From contig CAAFTS010000034.1 in the NCBI GenBank assembly GCA_900765975.1, forward strand, positions 1 to 41,525: DNA of 41,525 nucleotides. Reading direction: 5' to 3'. Both the position numbers and the translations under genes were made by a program. This document shows positions 41,250 through 41,525 of this stretch, piece after piece. The notes under the pieces are model-generated. The model had not been told where the DNA came from. It did not search any database and was given only the letters and a program-made list of their open reading frames with translations. The stretch is from Lachnospiraceae bacterium (GTDB taxonomy: Bacteria > Bacillota > Clostridia > Lachnospirales > Lachnospiraceae). Positions within the stretch are counted from its first letter, which is position 1. Every line of letters starts with the position of its first letter.

Positions 41250-41322
41250 TGAGCGTGCGGGGATTCGAACCCCGGACAACTTGATTAAAAGTCAAGTGCT
41301 CTACCAACTGAGCTACACGCCC
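41250..41322 (-). tRNA. tRNA-Lys (anticodon UUU)
   Basis: A 73-base cloverleaf: acceptor GGGCGTG/CACGCTC, D arm GCTCAGTTGGTAGAGC, anticodon loop CTTTTAA with stem CTTGA/TCAAG, T arm CCGGGGTTCGAATCCCCG, discriminator A. CCA not encoded. Confidence 0.95.
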
Positions 41323-41355
41323 GTATTAAATTATTACCCGACCTGTCCAGGCAAA

Positions 41356-41427
41356 CTGGGCTAGTTGGATTCGAACCAACGAATGCAGGAGTCAAAGTCC
41401 TGTGCCTTACCGCTTGGCGATAGCCCA
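41356..41427 (-). tRNA. tRNA-Gln (anticodon UUG)
   Basis: A 72-base cloverleaf: acceptor TGGGCTA/TAGCCCA with discriminator G, anticodon stem CAGGA/TCCTG with loop CTTTGAC giving UUG, T arm GTTGGTTCGAATCCAAC. CCA not encoded. Confidence 0.94.
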
Positions 41428-41508
41428 TTAAAGACTTTCTCGACACCGCGATTTGCTGGTGCGTCTTCTTTATCTCTGTTGCTTACTATACAACAGATAA
41501 AAGAAAAG

Positions 41509-41525
41509 GGTGGGTAGTGGGACTC
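41509..41525 (-). tRNA. Partial tRNA 3' end, probably tRNA-His
   Basis: The minus strand from the window edge reads GAGTCCCACTACCCACC, the end of a T loop, its 3' stem (CCCAC) and acceptor strand TACCCAC with discriminator C. A C discriminator is the mark of tRNA-His, whose 5' strand in Clostridia is usually GTGGGTA. Most of the gene is outside the window. Confidence 0.6.

Noticed and set aside
41056..41307. Minus-strand frame of 83 codons
   Set aside because: It runs through tRNA-Leu and part of tRNA-Lys; not a protein gene.

Overview
The window looks like chromosome from a low-GC, Gram-positive gut Clostridia, most likely a Lachnospiraceae member. This is inferred from strong purine-rich ribosome sites (GGAGG), sigma-A promoters, AT-rich coding, a firmicute type VII secretion system (T7SSb), a BlaI/BlaR1 pair, a PPi-type phosphofructokinase and the style of mobilizable element. 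No species can be named from sequence alone.

Layout. (1) 1-11.6 kb, minus strand: a T7SSb locus transcribed leftward from a promoter near 11.56-11.58 kb. The order is EsaA-like protein, WXG100 protein, EssA-like protein, YukD/EsaB, EssB, EssC, then small helical YwqH/YwqI-type partner proteins and unknown proteins. Two genes of this substrate module are broken: one by a frameshift near 2.31 kb, one by an in-frame TGA at 1356-1358. (2) 11.6-18.85 kb: a less AT-rich plasmid-like mobilizable element on the plus strand. It carries ParM and a ParR-like partner, a RepA_N replication initiator with four 23-bp-spaced iterons inside its gene, a DnaC-like loader, a DUF3847-like protein, a MOBQ-type oriT and a MobA/MobL relaxase. 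Its right part holds a minus-strand PBECR4-like nuclease gene preceded by a promoter, two covarying structured tandem repeats and a terminator-like hairpin, which is the architecture of a type III toxin-antitoxin system. A TnpV relic and a ribbon-helix-helix regulator follow. The element abuts a truncated S8 protease. (3) 19.7-26.3 kb: BlaI-BlaR1 and a convergent operon of two paralogous lipoproteins and a YcxB-like membrane protein. BlaI-type operators lie upstream of both. (4) 26.3-29.5 kb: rubrerythrin, a GT2 glycosyltransferase and a PPi-type phosphofructokinase. (5) 29.5-37.7 kb: a fructose-sugar catabolic cluster with fructokinase, GH32, DUF2961/GH172, a three-gene ABC importer and a LacI regulator with paired operators. 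(6) 37.8-41.5 kb: an OYE/2-enoate-reductase-like flavoenzyme, HypB, an amidohydrolase relic and tRNAs (Leu, Lys, Gln and the 3' end of a probable His tRNA).

How they work together. The T7SS genes form one machine with its substrates. The element genes cover replication, partition, transfer and possible addiction. The sugar cluster reads as import of a small fructose oligosaccharide, cleavage by GH172 and GH32, phosphorylation by fructokinase, and entry to glycolysis through the neighbouring phosphofructokinase. The most unusual item is the PBECR4-like gene with its repeat RNA (17.3-18.3 kb).
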